DNA of 64,000 nt from Tepidimicrobium xylanilyticum (GTDB lineage Bacteria; Bacillota; Clostridia; Tissierellales; Tepidimicrobiaceae), in contig NZ_FNNG01000002.1 of assembly GCF_900106765.1 (NCBI RefSeq), forward strand, positions 124,001-188,000, in the 5' to 3' direction. The notes under the pieces were generated by a model. That model was not told the DNA's origin. It worked only from the letters and a program-made list of their open reading frames with translations, and did no database searches. Positions 1 to 9,246 of this stretch are shown one piece after another. How positions within the stretch are numbered: the first letter of the stretch is position 1; each line of letters begins with the position of its first letter. The position numbers and the translations under genes were made by a program.

Positions 1-775
1 ATGTATCCCCAATGCATTTTGTCTCTTCACCTACATCTATCATTCCTGGCCAATCCTTAGCCAAATGACCTATATATCTATTTCCAGGAATATCTTTTGC
101 TGTAAATACAGCTACAACTCCAGGCATTTCAAGAGCTTTACTTGTATCTATAGATAGAACCTTTGCACGGGCATACTTGCTGAATACATTTTTACCATAA
201 AGCATGCCTTCAAATTTATAGTCATCTGCATATTTAGCTTGTCCTAAAGCTTTTGGAACTGCATCTACACGGCAGACTCTTTCTCCAACCTTACCTGTTT
301 GTTTAAGCTCTGGTACCTCTAGGTTTTCTCTCAACATCTTTGCTGCCAATAAGATAGCCTCTTCGATCTTTGCATATCCAGTACAGCGACAAATATTTGT
401 ACGAATAGCATTTTTCACATCTTGTCTAGTTGGATCTGGATGTTGGTTTATTAAAGCCTTTCCAGCTATAACCATACCTGGAATACAGAATCCACATTGT
501 ACAGCTCCAGCTGCAGCAAAGGCATAAGAATATACTTCTTTTTCCCTCTCTGTAAATCCTTCTATGGTTTGTATCTCTTTGCCCTCCAACCTTGATAGCT
601 TTTGTATACAAGCACGGGTTGCTTTGCCATCTATTAGAACAGTACAGGTACCACAGGCACCTTCCTTACATCCGTTCTTTACTGATGTTATTCCCAGTTC
701 ATCGCGAAGGAAGTCCATTAGCTTCATGTCTTGTTCACATTGATATTCTTTTCCATTTACCTTTATTGTAAACAT
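1..775 (-). CDS. xdhD: Selenium-dependent xanthine dehydrogenase, N-terminal part (cut by window edge)
   Basis: Only the first 258 codons lie in the window. Residues 1-80 form a plant-type [2Fe-2S] domain with cysteines C36, C41, C44 and C56. A second all-helical [2Fe-2S] domain follows with C94, C97, C129 and C131. From about residue 155 the sequence continues directly into the start of a molybdenum-binding hydroxylase domain (motif ending KALGQAKYADD). This fused Fe-S plus Mo layout is that of the XdhD / Se-dependent XDH family, which hydroxylates purines with a molybdopterin cofactor and labile selenium. The ATG at 775 has an AAGAGGGG ribosome site. The gene is the last visible member of the purine cluster. 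Selenium dependence is inferred from the neighbours, not seen here. Confidence 0.88.
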   Translation of the reverse strand, partial: MFTIKVNGKEYQCEQDMKLMDFLRDELGITSVKNGCKEGACGTCTVLIDGKATRACIQKLSRLEGKEIQTIEGFTEREKEVYSYAFAAAGAVQCGFCIPGMVIAGKALINQHPDPTRQDVKNAIRTNICRCTGYAKIEEAILLAAKMLRENLEVPELKQTGKVGERVCRVDAVPKALGQAKYADDYKFEGMLYGKNVFSKYARAKVLSIDTSKALEMPGVVAVFTAKDIPGNRYIGHLAKDWPGMIDVGEETKCIGDT

Positions 776-820
776 AGAAGCCCCTCTTTTCTTATAGTTT
801 TTAAATTTATTGAACCATTT

Positions 821-2194
821 CTATAAATCACATAAATTACTTCTCTTTAAAAACATTCCATCACCTTTGTTGGCAATGAACTTGTTATTATCTACTAATA
901 CTTTTCCTCTCTGAATTACCTTTTCCACCACATAGTCTACTTTAAATCCCTCATAGGGTGTATAATCCGCTGAACTGTGCCTATTTTCAATAGTTATAAT
1001 CTTGTCTTTCTTTGCAATAATAATTATATCTGCATCAGAATCTACCTGCACAGCTCCTTTTCTTGGATACAGGCCATAAATCTGTGCTGACCTAGTCATT
1101 AGCTTATCAACTAAGGTTCTTATGGAAATTCCCCTTTTGAGGCCTTCACTAAGGACTATTTCCACCCTTTCCTCTACTCCAGGAGCTCCACCTGGAGCAG
1201 TTCTAAAGTCACTTTTTCCATCCATCTTTTCCTCAAGAAAAAATGGACAATGATCAGTAGCAATTACATCAACCTGACTACTTTTAATTCCTTCCCATAA
1301 AGCTTCTATATCCTCCTGCTTTCTTAAGGGAGGTGCCATAATGTATTTAAGGCCATCAACATCGTCTTCATACCTTTCTTCAGTCAATGTTAAATACTGT
1401 GTACATGTTTCGCAGTATATGTTCTTAACTCCTCTTCTTCTAGCTGAAATAATCTCATCTAATCCCTTTTTAGTGGATACGTGGACAAAGTAGAGATGTG
1501 GGCATCCAGCTATTTCACTTAAGTAAATCATCCTGTTTATGGCTTCTGCTTCTGTAGAATCAGGTCTAGATAATGCATGATATATGGGTTTTGATTTTCC
1601 CAAAGAACCATAATATTCTCTTAAATGCTGAATTGCTCCATGATTTTCAGCATGTACTGCAATTACCGCTCCTAATTCTTTAGCCTTAATAAGTATTTTT
1701 AATATGTCCTCGTCATTTAACCTATTGTCATAGGTCATATATATTTTAAAGCTTGATATACCTTCCTCAACTAGCTTTTCCATTTCTTTCAGCACTTCTT
1801 CATTTACATGCTGGAATACTCCATGGAAACTGTAATCTATAACAGCTTTGCCTTCTGCCAGCTCATAATATTTATCAATCATGTAATTTAAGCTGCAGCC
1901 TTCAGGGCCAAAGGCAATATGGTCTACAATAGTTGTAGTTCCTCCAAAGGCAGCTGCTACTGTTCCAGTGTAGAAGTCATCAATTGCTCTGTATTTTCCT
2001 AAATCTAAATCCATGTGGGTATGAACATCTATACCACCTGGCAATACAAGCTTATTTTTTGCATCTATTACACTACAATTATCAATATCTATATTTATCC
2101 CAATACTTTCTATCTTTCCATCCTCAATCAGAATATCTCCTATAAAGCTTCCTTCTGTATTTATTATTGTTCCATTTTTTATTACTGTTTTCAA
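821..2194 (-). CDS. hyuA: Hydantoinase / dihydropyrimidinase-type cyclic amidohydrolase
   Basis: A 457-residue member of the D-hydantoinase/dihydropyrimidinase family (E. coli YgeZ/HyuA is the cluster counterpart), which opens cyclic amide rings in the cytoplasm. The binuclear metal site is complete: H58-x-H60, the carboxylatable lysine K150 in FKIYMTY, H181 in VHAEN, H238 in FVHVST and D314 in ATDHCPF. Length is normal for the family. It lies between the permease and xanthine dehydrogenase genes. In this setting it probably opens a purine-derived ring rather than dihydrouracil; that substrate is inferred from context. Confidence 0.9.
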   Translation of the reverse strand: MKTVIKNGTIINTEGSFIGDILIEDGKIESIGINIDIDNCSVIDAKNKLVLPGGIDVHTHMDLDLGKYRAIDDFYTGTVAAAFGGTTTIVDHIAFGPEGCSLNYMIDKYYELAEGKAVIDYSFHGVFQHVNEEVLKEMEKLVEEGISSFKIYMTYDNRLNDEDILKILIKAKELGAVIAVHAENHGAIQHLREYYGSLGKSKPIYHALSRPDSTEAEAINRMIYLSEIAGCPHLYFVHVSTKKGLDEIISARRRGVKNIYCETCTQYLTLTEERYEDDVDGLKYIMAPPLRKQEDIEALWEGIKSSQVDVIATDHCPFFLEEKMDGKSDFRTAPGGAPGVEERVEIVLSEGLKRGISIRTLVDKLMTRSAQIYGLYPRKGAVQVDSDADIIIIAKKDKIITIENRHSSADYTPYEGFKVDYVVEKVIQRGKVLVDNNKFIANKGDGMFLKRSNLCDL

Positions 2195-2242
2195 AGTATC
2201 ACCTTGCTTATAAACTTATGATTTTACTCCTTATAATGGTAA

Positions 2243-2281
2243 AACTTATCATATAGGGAATCATACCCTATATGATAAGTT
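2243..2281 (-). promoter_or_regulatory. Perfect 16-bp intercistronic stem-loop
   Basis: The arms 2243-2258 and 2266-2281 are perfectly complementary around a 7-nt loop, between the permease stop and the hydantoinase start. Read on the minus strand it is followed by only a short T stretch (TTTTACC), so it may be a leaky terminator or an mRNA-stabilising or processing hairpin that sets the ratio of permease to downstream enzymes. Confidence 0.6.
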
Positions 2282-2288
2282 AATATTT

Positions 2289-3647
2289 TTATTTACTTTC
2301 CATAGCTTCTCTTTCTGCTTGTTCTTCTACAAGTGTTTTCTTTGGTAATACTATATTAAGAACAAACACTACTAAAGTTGCAAGTATTACTGGTGAACTT
2401 GCAAATACCATTGTAAACCATTCTGGTAAATATTGTAGTCCTTGTGCTGGAATTTGAGTAATTCCCATACCTAATGCTACTCCAAGTCCAACAATTGTTG
2501 TGTTTCTTACTGACAATTCATCTTGTACTATTAATTTCATGCCTGACATAGTAATTTGAGCAAAAACGGATATTGTTGCCCCTCCAATAACACATTGAGG
2601 AATAGAAGTCATAAATGCACCAAATTTAGGGATAAAACCAGCTATCAATATCATAACAGCTGTTAGCCTAAATACCTTCAAGCTTACTACTTTTGTCATT
2701 GCAACAATACCAACATTTTGACTGTATGTAGCTGTTGGCAAACCGCCTATAATTGAACCAATAACACTTGTTATACCATTTCCTTTAATTCCACCTGAAA
2801 GCTCTTCGTCTGTAGCTTCCCTATCCATTCCTCCTACTGTAGTTCCAGACAAATCTCCAACTGCTTGAACTGCATTAACTACATACATAATTACCATACT
2901 GATTACTGCTGCTGATGGAAATTCTAATTTGAAAGGCATTATTGATGGCAAGTTAAACCATGAAGCTGAAGCTATAGATTCAAATGAAACTATACCAGCA
3001 AATAAGCTTGCTATATATCCAACAACTATACCGATCAATATAGCAGCAAGTTTTATATAGCCTTTACCAAACATATTACACACTAGTACTACTACAAGGG
3101 TTAGTAATGCTATACCCCAGTAAACTAATCCACCATATCTAGGGTCTGTTGGTTGAAAACCTCCAGCCATGTAGTTTACAGCAACTTTATATAGAGAAAG
3201 TCCTATAGTAAATACTACAGTTCCTGCCACCATTGGTGGAAAATACTTTCTTATCTTTTTGATAAATATACCAACTACATATGCTACAAGACCACCTACT
3301 AATTGAGAACCAAATATTGCTCCAATTCCATATCCATTGCCAATTGCTAAAATAGTAGGTATATAAGCAAAGCTTACACCAACAATCATTGGTAGCCTTG
3401 AGCCAACCCCTAATATGGGATAGGTTTGTAGAAGTGTTCCAATTGCTGCAATGAACATACTAGCTTGTACCAAAAGTATCTGTTGTTCTGTAGATAATCC
3501 CAATGCACCTGACAATACTAATGCAGGTAACACATTTCCAACTATCATCGCCAACAAGTGTTGAAGAGATAGTGGAGTTGTAGTTTTAATACTTGGATTT
3601 CCTTCCAAACTAAATACTGATGTATTAACAGATTTAACATTTTTCAT
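2289..3647 (-). CDS. NCS2-family purine (xanthine/urate) permease
   Basis: A 452-residue polytopic membrane protein of the nucleobase-ascorbate transporter family. The family signature Q-N-x-G-x4-T-K sits at residues 310-319 (Q310, N311, G313, T318, K319), and an acidic residue (D265) lies in the VGDLSG segment equivalent to transmembrane segment 8. Many hydrophobic segments cover the length. The Gln-containing signature and the location inside a purine-breakdown cluster favour xanthine or urate over uracil, but the substrate cannot be read from the sequence alone. The gene is preceded by a structured leader (3677-3771) and an AGGAGG ribosome site. Confidence 0.88.
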   Translation of the reverse strand: MKNVKSVNTSVFSLEGNPSIKTTTPLSLQHLLAMIVGNVLPALVLSGALGLSTEQQILLVQASMFIAAIGTLLQTYPILGVGSRLPMIVGVSFAYIPTILAIGNGYGIGAIFGSQLVGGLVAYVVGIFIKKIRKYFPPMVAGTVVFTIGLSLYKVAVNYMAGGFQPTDPRYGGLVYWGIALLTLVVVLVCNMFGKGYIKLAAILIGIVVGYIASLFAGIVSFESIASASWFNLPSIMPFKLEFPSAAVISMVIMYVVNAVQAVGDLSGTTVGGMDREATDEELSGGIKGNGITSVIGSIIGGLPTATYSQNVGIVAMTKVVSLKVFRLTAVMILIAGFIPKFGAFMTSIPQCVIGGATISVFAQITMSGMKLIVQDELSVRNTTIVGLGVALGMGITQIPAQGLQYLPEWFTMVFASSPVILATLVVFVLNIVLPKKTLVEEQAEREAMESK

Positions 3648-3676
3648 AGTATTGTTCCTCCTGATAGCAGTTTATT

Positions 3677-3771
3677 ACATGTATGCTTTGAGCAATAAAG
3701 TGTACGGCTGCATAATACCTCATACATGTTTGTTATTATTCTGTCACATATATACAGAATAATATTATGCA
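3677..3771 (-). ncRNA. Candidate structured leader RNA of the purine permease
   Basis: Three perfect complementarities lie between the ssnA stop and the permease start: 3677-3685 with 3721-3729 (9 bp, ACATGTATG), 3709-3717 with 3763-3771 (9 bp, TGCATAATA), and a local hairpin 3734-3744 with 3754-3764 (11 bp, 9-nt loop). The first two helices cross, so they would form a pseudoknot or act as mutually exclusive pairings. The sequence does not match the purine riboswitch core or any other riboswitch class I know. It could instead be DNA operator sites. The pairing is seen; a regulatory role is inferred. Confidence 0.4.
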
Positions 3772-3772
3772 A

Positions 3773-5104
3773 TTACATTAATGGCCATATCTTATTTGCT
3801 CTTTCCCTTGACTTTGCCAGCACTTCCTTTACATCAACTGGTAAGATTTCTCTATCCTTCATAACAAACTTACCATTGATAATTGTGTCATTAACAAGTC
3901 TTCCTGTCATCCCAAACAATGCATGGCCGAACCAGTTATCCTTATTCATTGGTGTCAATGGTATATAATCAACAGTTATTATATCTGCATAGGCACCCTT
4001 AGCTATGACTCCTAAATCCCTTTTAAAATATTTCCTAAGAATTTTAGGATTGTTATCAAATTGCATTATTTTAGTTTCATTGAAGCCTACTGTTGGATCA
4101 CACAGTTGATGGCTTTGTAGTATATTAGCAACCTTCATAGATTCAAACATATCATTGGTATAGGCATCTGTTCCAAGTCCTACTCTTAATCCTTGTTTAA
4201 TCATTGATACCACTGGTGGTGCTCCTACTGCATTGTTCATATTTGATTCAGGATTGTGTACAACGCTAGTATCAGTTTCCTTTAATATTTCAATTTCCCT
4301 TTGATTTATATGAACTCCATGAACAGCTATTGTATGTTCACCTAATATGCCAAAGTCATGAAGTCTTTCTACGACTCTTTTCCCATATTTTTTCAATGAA
4401 TCATATTGGTCTTGTATTCCTTCAGCAACGTGAATGTGGTAGCCATCATAAACCCCTTCCATTGCTTCTCTTACCTTGTACAATGTTTCATTAGAAAGTG
4501 TAAAGGATGCATGAAGCCCAAATAGCCCTTTTATCATATCGCCATTGTCATCTTTTTGAGTCTCCTTTATAAAATTGATATTTTCTTTAATTTCTTTTAA
4601 TGTTATTTCTTTTCCATCTCTGTCGGATACTTCATAACAGAGAGAGGTCCTTATACCTAATTCCTTAGCTGCTTCAGCTATGGCAAATAAACTTCCTGTT
4701 ACTGAATTAGGTCCAGAATGGTGGTCTATTAGTGTAGTCACACCATTTTGGATTGATTCAATATAAGTTGTCAATGCATTTAGCTTTACATCTTCCAATG
4801 TAAGCTTTCTGTCCAGATTCCACCATAGATTTTCCAGAATCTCAAAGAAGTTTCGCTGGGGCTTTGCAACAAACATACCCCTAGCATAAGCACTATATAT
4901 GTGGCTATGTGCACATATCATTCCTGGCATTATTACTTTACCATTTACATCTATTACTTCCTCTTCAGGATAAGCTTTTTTGAGTTCCTCAAAGCCGCCT
5001 ACATCCTCTATGATATTGTCTCTAATAAAAACTGCTCCATTTTCTATAAAGGTATTATTTGAGTCATTAGTTATTACCATACCATTTCCTATAATCATAG
5101 TCAT
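3773..5104 (-). CDS. ssnA: SsnA-type aminohydrolase (purine deaminase-like)
   Basis: A 443-residue amidohydrolase-superfamily protein closest to SsnA, related to chlorohydrolases and guanine deaminases. Residues H66-x-H68 in the AHSHIYSAYARG motif, histidines in GYHIHVAEG and AVHGVH, and the aspartate in GLGTDAYTND give the mononuclear metal site of the deaminase branch. Two in-frame ATGs (5104 and 5098) compete; the second has better spacing from AAAGGGG. Its gene starts 8 bp after the carbamate kinase stop. In reported gut-bacterial purine clusters ssnA is a core member; its exact substrate is still an inference. Confidence 0.88.
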   Translation of the reverse strand: MTMIIGNGMVITNDSNNTFIENGAVFIRDNIIEDVGGFEELKKAYPEEEVIDVNGKVIMPGMICAHSHIYSAYARGMFVAKPQRNFFEILENLWWNLDRKLTLEDVKLNALTTYIESIQNGVTTLIDHHSGPNSVTGSLFAIAEAAKELGIRTSLCYEVSDRDGKEITLKEIKENINFIKETQKDDNGDMIKGLFGLHASFTLSNETLYKVREAMEGVYDGYHIHVAEGIQDQYDSLKKYGKRVVERLHDFGILGEHTIAVHGVHINQREIEILKETDTSVVHNPESNMNNAVGAPPVVSMIKQGLRVGLGTDAYTNDMFESMKVANILQSHQLCDPTVGFNETKIMQFDNNPKILRKYFKRDLGVIAKGAYADIITVDYIPLTPMNKDNWFGHALFGMTGRLVNDTIINGKFVMKDREILPVDVKEVLAKSRERANKIWPLM

Positions 5105-5111
5105 TACCCCT

Positions 5112-6047
5112 TTATTTAGAAATTATCCATGTTCCAGTCTTACCTGCCAATCCATCAGTTGCCTTTTCTAATGATGTAATAAGCGCTTTTCTTCCTGGTT
5201 TTGATGTGACAAAGCTCATGGCAGCTTTCACCTTTGGCAGCATAGAACCTTCAGCGAACTCCTTATCATCTATATATTTTTGAACTTCTTCGATTGTAAG
5301 CTTATCTAGCCATTGTTGATCTGGTTTTCCAAATCTAATTGCTACCTTCTCAACTGCAGTCAATATTATTAGACTATCTGCATCTACTAACTCAGCTAAT
5401 TTAGCTGTAGTAAAATCCTTATCTATTACTGCTGGTACTCCAACTAGATTTCCATCTTCTTCAACAACAGGTATTCCACCGCCACCAGCAGCTATTACAA
5501 CATTTTCAGCATCAACAAGAGCTTTAACAGATTCTTTTTCTACTATATCCTTTGGTTCTGGTGATGGAACTACTCTTCTGTATCCTCTTCCAGCGTCTTC
5601 TTTAAATACGAAGCCCTTTTCTATCATCTTATCTGCTTCTTCCTTGGTATAGAATGCGCCTACAGGCTTTGTTGGATTTTGGAATGCTGGGTCATTTTTA
5701 TCTACTACAACTTGCGTTACAACTGTTGCAACAGGAATATTTAATCCTCTGCTTCTCAATTCGTTTTGAATAGCATTCTGTAGGTGGAAGCCAATATACC
5801 CTTGACTCATGGCTCCACACTCAGGGAATGGCATTTCTGGAGTCCCTGCATCTGTCTTTGCTGCTGCATCCATGGCTAAGTTAATCATACCTACCTGTGG
5901 TCCATTACCATGGGATATAATAACCTGATTCCCTGCTTCTATTAAATCAACTATTGATTTAGATGTATGTTTTACTGCTTCTTTTTGTGATTCTGGGTCA
6001 TTTCCTAAAGCATTTCCACCCAATGCGATTACTACTTTCCTTTTCAT
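5112..6047 (-). CDS. arcC: Carbamate kinase
   Basis: A 311-residue amino-acid-kinase-fold enzyme (E. coli YqeA counterpart) making ATP, ammonia and CO2 from carbamoyl phosphate and ADP. It shows ALGGNAL at the N-terminus, HGNGPQVG, the AAGGGGIPV loop and DKDFTTAKLA, all typical of carbamate kinase. I prefer the ATG at 6047 over an in-frame ATG at 6068, because AAAGGAG sits 8 nt before it and the protein then begins MKRKVVIALGG as the family does. It is the likely energy-yielding step of the pathway, downstream of the carbamoyltransferase-like YgeW. Confidence 0.93.
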   Translation of the reverse strand: MKRKVVIALGGNALGNDPESQKEAVKHTSKSIVDLIEAGNQVIISHGNGPQVGMINLAMDAAAKTDAGTPEMPFPECGAMSQGYIGFHLQNAIQNELRSRGLNIPVATVVTQVVVDKNDPAFQNPTKPVGAFYTKEEADKMIEKGFVFKEDAGRGYRRVVPSPEPKDIVEKESVKALVDAENVVIAAGGGGIPVVEEDGNLVGVPAVIDKDFTTAKLAELVDADSLIILTAVEKVAIRFGKPDQQWLDKLTIEEVQKYIDDKEFAEGSMLPKVKAAMSFVTSKPGRKALITSLEKATDGLAGKTGTWIISK

Positions 6048-6093
6048 TGCTGCTTCTCCTTTACTCATATAATTTTTTTAATTATCTTATCAA

Positions 6094-7806
6094 CTAATAA
6101 ATAATATAAGAATAATCTTTTATTATTGTTTCAAGTAATACTTGGATTTTTTCTTTCTCATCATCAGATTTGTTAAAATCAGGTTCATATTCATATACAT
6201 TTTTCTTTTCATCTCTTATTTTGTATTTATTTTCCCCAATTTTAACAAAGCCTGGATTCTTTGAGCTTTCAAAATCCTCAACAGTTGAATATAATGTTGG
6301 CTTTTTAAAATATGGATACCCGCCTCTTGTACAGAATAGATGGCAGTTTCCACACTCATTACATCTATCCTCTATGTGAAGTATTTGGTATGGCGCTTCA
6401 AAATGTTTATCTTCAACCTTTATATTGGCTCTGTTTGGACAAACATCTACGCAGATTCCACAGTTCTTCTTAAAGCAATCAAATGTTGGTAGTGTATCCT
6501 CCAATAGTTTGCCTTCGCCTTTATTCCTGTAGTTACTATCTGTTTTAGCATATTCAGCTAATTCTTTTATAGCATCTACATTTAGCTTTCCAAATTCAAT
6601 ATCTTCATTAATAAGTTGATCTATTATTCCATTTGTATTAATATATCCTCTTGGTTTTAGAAGGATTGTAGAGAATGTTACAGGTGCTATACCTGCCTTA
6701 AGAACACTTATTACATTGTTTCTATCGATTCCTGCTGAGAAGGATATGTTAATATCGCCATCAAAAGCCTCTGCAAACGTTTTAGAAACGTTAATAGCAA
6801 TTGGATACAGAGGTTTTCCAGACATGTACATACTTTCTCCAGTTAAATATCCTTTTGCATTATATACAGCTAGAGTATTTGTAAGCTTAACTCCAACATT
6901 TAAACCATTCTCTTTTCCTAGTTTCTTCAATTTTGTAAATATTTCAACTGCATTGTCAAATTGTAGGTCGTTGTCAAAGCCTTCTCTTTTTAGTACTATA
7001 TCATTATACCCTAGCTCATCTAAGATCTTTCTAACATTGTCATATCCTAAAAGTGTTGGATTACATTTTACATAGGTGTTCATCTTCTTATCAACTATTA
7101 AGTGTGATGCTATATCAAATATTTCTTCAGGTTTAGCACCATGCATAGTTGACAGTGTAACTGTATTAGTTATATGAGGTGTTATCTTTTCTATGTCCTC
7201 TAGTTTAAACTTTTTAAATTTATTTATGTTCTTCTTCAATACTTCAATACATTCTTTATATATTTCTGTGTTCGAAGCATCCTTTAAGTCATCAATGAAA
7301 TCTGAAATCTTCTTTGATGTAATTCCCTTAAGGTCATATCCTACGCTTATGTTTATTACAAAATCTTTTACATCAGACAGTCCTAATTCAATTGCAAAAA
7401 CTTGCAATAATATTGATGCTTTAATGTATTCTTCTTTTGCTTCTTCTACTGTTAGTTCTGTAGACCATTCAACATTGTATCCTGCATTTTTAGCATCAAT
7501 ACATGGCCTTGGAATCATCTTCATCATTTCTCTTCCATCTACTACTTGAACAGTCTTAACTTCAAAAAATCTAGATCCTGTCAAGTACGCAGTTAAAATA
7601 TTCTGACAAAGTTGAGTATGAGGTCCAGCTGCTGGTCCTATAGGAAATCTTAAGTATTCACCGTTATAATTCATGGAAAGGTTTTCATTATTCCCTCTAA
7701 AAAAATATTTTTCATCAATTTCCATTATTTTCCCCTTTGTATAGTAGTCATTTAGGCAAATATCAATCATGTTTTCAAATGGGATTACCCTCATTAATTC
7801 TGTCAT
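6094..7806 (-). CDS. ygfK: YgfK-like putative reductase lacking the pyridine-nucleotide domain
   Basis: A 570-residue protein matching the ends but not the middle of YgfK (E. coli YgfK is about 1030 residues). Residues 1-430 are the dihydroorotate-dehydrogenase-like part (FPIGPAAGPHTQL near 54-66). They pass straight into a two-cluster ferredoxin module with C444, C449, C452, C456 and C482, C485, C488, C492. The GltD-like FAD/NADPH region normally between them is absent, with no sign of a frameshift. The family is called 'putative selenate reductase' but in this cluster probably works in purine reduction. Electrons must come from a separate partner. It lies between ygeY and carbamate kinase. 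Confidence 0.85.
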   Translation of the reverse strand: MTELMRVIPFENMIDICLNDYYTKGKIMEIDEKYFFRGNNENLSMNYNGEYLRFPIGPAAGPHTQLCQNILTAYLTGSRFFEVKTVQVVDGREMMKMIPRPCIDAKNAGYNVEWSTELTVEEAKEEYIKASILLQVFAIELGLSDVKDFVINISVGYDLKGITSKKISDFIDDLKDASNTEIYKECIEVLKKNINKFKKFKLEDIEKITPHITNTVTLSTMHGAKPEEIFDIASHLIVDKKMNTYVKCNPTLLGYDNVRKILDELGYNDIVLKREGFDNDLQFDNAVEIFTKLKKLGKENGLNVGVKLTNTLAVYNAKGYLTGESMYMSGKPLYPIAINVSKTFAEAFDGDINISFSAGIDRNNVISVLKAGIAPVTFSTILLKPRGYINTNGIIDQLINEDIEFGKLNVDAIKELAEYAKTDSNYRNKGEGKLLEDTLPTFDCFKKNCGICVDVCPNRANIKVEDKHFEAPYQILHIEDRCNECGNCHLFCTRGGYPYFKKPTLYSTVEDFESSKNPGFVKIGENKYKIRDEKKNVYEYEPDFNKSDDEKEKIQVLLETIIKDYSYIIY

Positions 7807-7846
7807 TGCTCACCATCCACCTTTCAGCTAAAATTAAGAACCTATA

Positions 7847-7872
7847 GGGACGGTAATATCGTCCCCCGTCCC
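7847..7872. repeat. GGGACG/CGTCCC palindromic unit
   Basis: GGGACG at 7847-7852 pairs with CGTCCC at 7860-7865, and a second CGTCCC follows at 7867-7872. The unit is GC-rich against an AT-rich background and sits in the roughly 100-bp gap between ygeY and the ygfK-like gene. It may be a small REP-like element or an intercistronic hairpin. It has no T run on the minus strand. Confidence 0.45.
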
Positions 7873-7908
7873 TTACTAATATTTTCTTTAATTATAACTT
7901 CATTTAAA

Positions 7909-9225
7909 CTATTTATTTTCAACATAAACTGTTGGTAAAGCAGCGTAAACTGCAGCGCATCTTACTAAGTCTGCTTTCCAAGTTTTTTCATTTGGAGCAT
8001 GAGCTTGTGCTTCAGCACCAGGACCAAATCCTATACATGGTATTCCATTTCTTCCCATAATTGAAACTCCATTTGTTGAAAATGTCCATTTATCAATTAA
8101 TGGACGAGCCTTCCTCATTTCTTCAGTTTCTTCTGTTCCTACACGTGTTGTTCCGTAAAGGTTTGTATATGCTTCTTTCATTGCTTTTGTTACTGGATGA
8201 TCTTCTGGTATAACCCAAGTTGGGAAGTAGCATTCAATTGGATATACTAATCCTGTATAGCTTGGTCTCGCATATTCATACATGTTTACTTTTGCATTGT
8301 ATTTCTTTACAGCTGGAAGCTGACGAATTTCTTCTAAGCAGCTTTCCCAAGTTTCACCTGCTGTCATACGACGGTCTAGTGAAATTGAGCAGGAGTCTGC
8401 TACTGCACAACGGCTTGGTGATGTAAAGAAGATTTCTGATACTGTAATAGTACCACGTCCTAAGAAACGTGCTTCTTTCCATTGTGGATTGTATTTTTCA
8501 TCTAACATCTTAACTAATCCTTTTATTTCATTTTCATCAGAAGCATCATTCTCGTTAAGGTCACGAATATTTTGTACAATTTCAGCCATCTTATAAATAG
8601 CATTGTCTCCTCTTTCTGGAGCTGAACCATGGCATGAAACTCCTTCTACATCAACACGAATCTCCATACGTCCACGTTGTCCTCTATAGATTCCACCATC
8701 TGTAGGCTCTGTAGAAACTACGAATTCTGGTCTGATTTTACATTCTTTTATTATATATTCCCAGCAAAGTCCATCGCAGTCTTCTTCTTGTATTGTTCCA
8801 GTTACCAATACCTGGTATTTGTCATTTAAAAGACCTAGGTCTTTCATTATTTTAGCTCCGTAAACAGAACTGACTATTCCACCTAATTGGTCACTAGTTC
8901 CACGTCCACCAATTTCAGTTTCATTTTCATACCCTTCATATGGATCAAATTCCCAAATGTCTCTATTTCCTATGCCTACTGTATCAATGTGAGCATCAAA
9001 TGCAATTAGAGTTTCTCCTGTTCCCATGTATCCTAAAACATTTCCCATTGGGTCAATTTCAACTTTGTCAAATCCAACTGCTCTCATTTCTTCTGCAATA
9101 CGTTCAACAACACCTTTTTCTCCGCAGCTTTCTCCAGGAATACGAACTAAATCCCTTAAGAATTTAGTCATATCCTTTTCATATCCTTGAGCCGCTTCTT
9201 TGATCTTAGCAAAATCTAGAACCAT
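7909..9225 (-). CDS. ygeY: YgeY-type M20 family metallohydrolase
   Basis: A 438-residue peptidase-M20/deacylase-fold protein matching the selenium-cluster-associated YgeY family. Di-zinc ligands are visible: H79 and D81 in DAHIDTVG, D112 in [10 protein letters not shown], the E147-E148 pair in TIQEED and a late histidine in [11 protein letters not shown]. Likely a cytoplasmic hydrolase of an amide or ureido intermediate; the family substrate is not settled. Gene starts 21 bp after the ygeW stop, behind a GGAGGGAT ribosome site, indicating co-transcription. Confidence 0.9.
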   Translation of the reverse strand: MVLDFAKIKEAAQGYEKDMTKFLRDLVRIPGESCGEKGVVERIAEEMRAVGFDKVEIDPMGNVLGYMGTGETLIAFDAHIDTVGIGNRDIWEFDPYEGYENETEIGGRGTSDQLGGIVSSVYGAKIMKDLGLLNDKYQVLVTGTIQEEDCDGLCWEYIIKECKIRPEFVVSTEPTDGGIYRGQRGRMEIRVDVEGVSCHGSAPERGDNAIYKMAEIVQNIRDLNENDASDENEIKGLVKMLDEKYNPQWKEARFLGRGTITVSEIFFTSPSRCAVADSCSISLDRRMTAGETWESCLEEIRQLPAVKKYNAKVNMYEYARPSYTGLVYPIECYFPTWVIPEDHPVTKAMKEAYTNLYGTTRVGTEETEEMRKARPLIDKWTFSTNGVSIMGRNGIPCIGFGPGAEAQAHAPNEKTWKADLVRCAAVYAALPTVYVENK

Positions 9226-9246
9226 TTTAATCCCTCCTTATATTTA

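Noticed and set aside
3677-3771. A standard purine riboswitch before the permease
   Set aside because: The conserved loop and junction sequences of the purine class (TATGG loop, TTTCTACC junction) are absent, and the crossing helices do not form its three-way junction.
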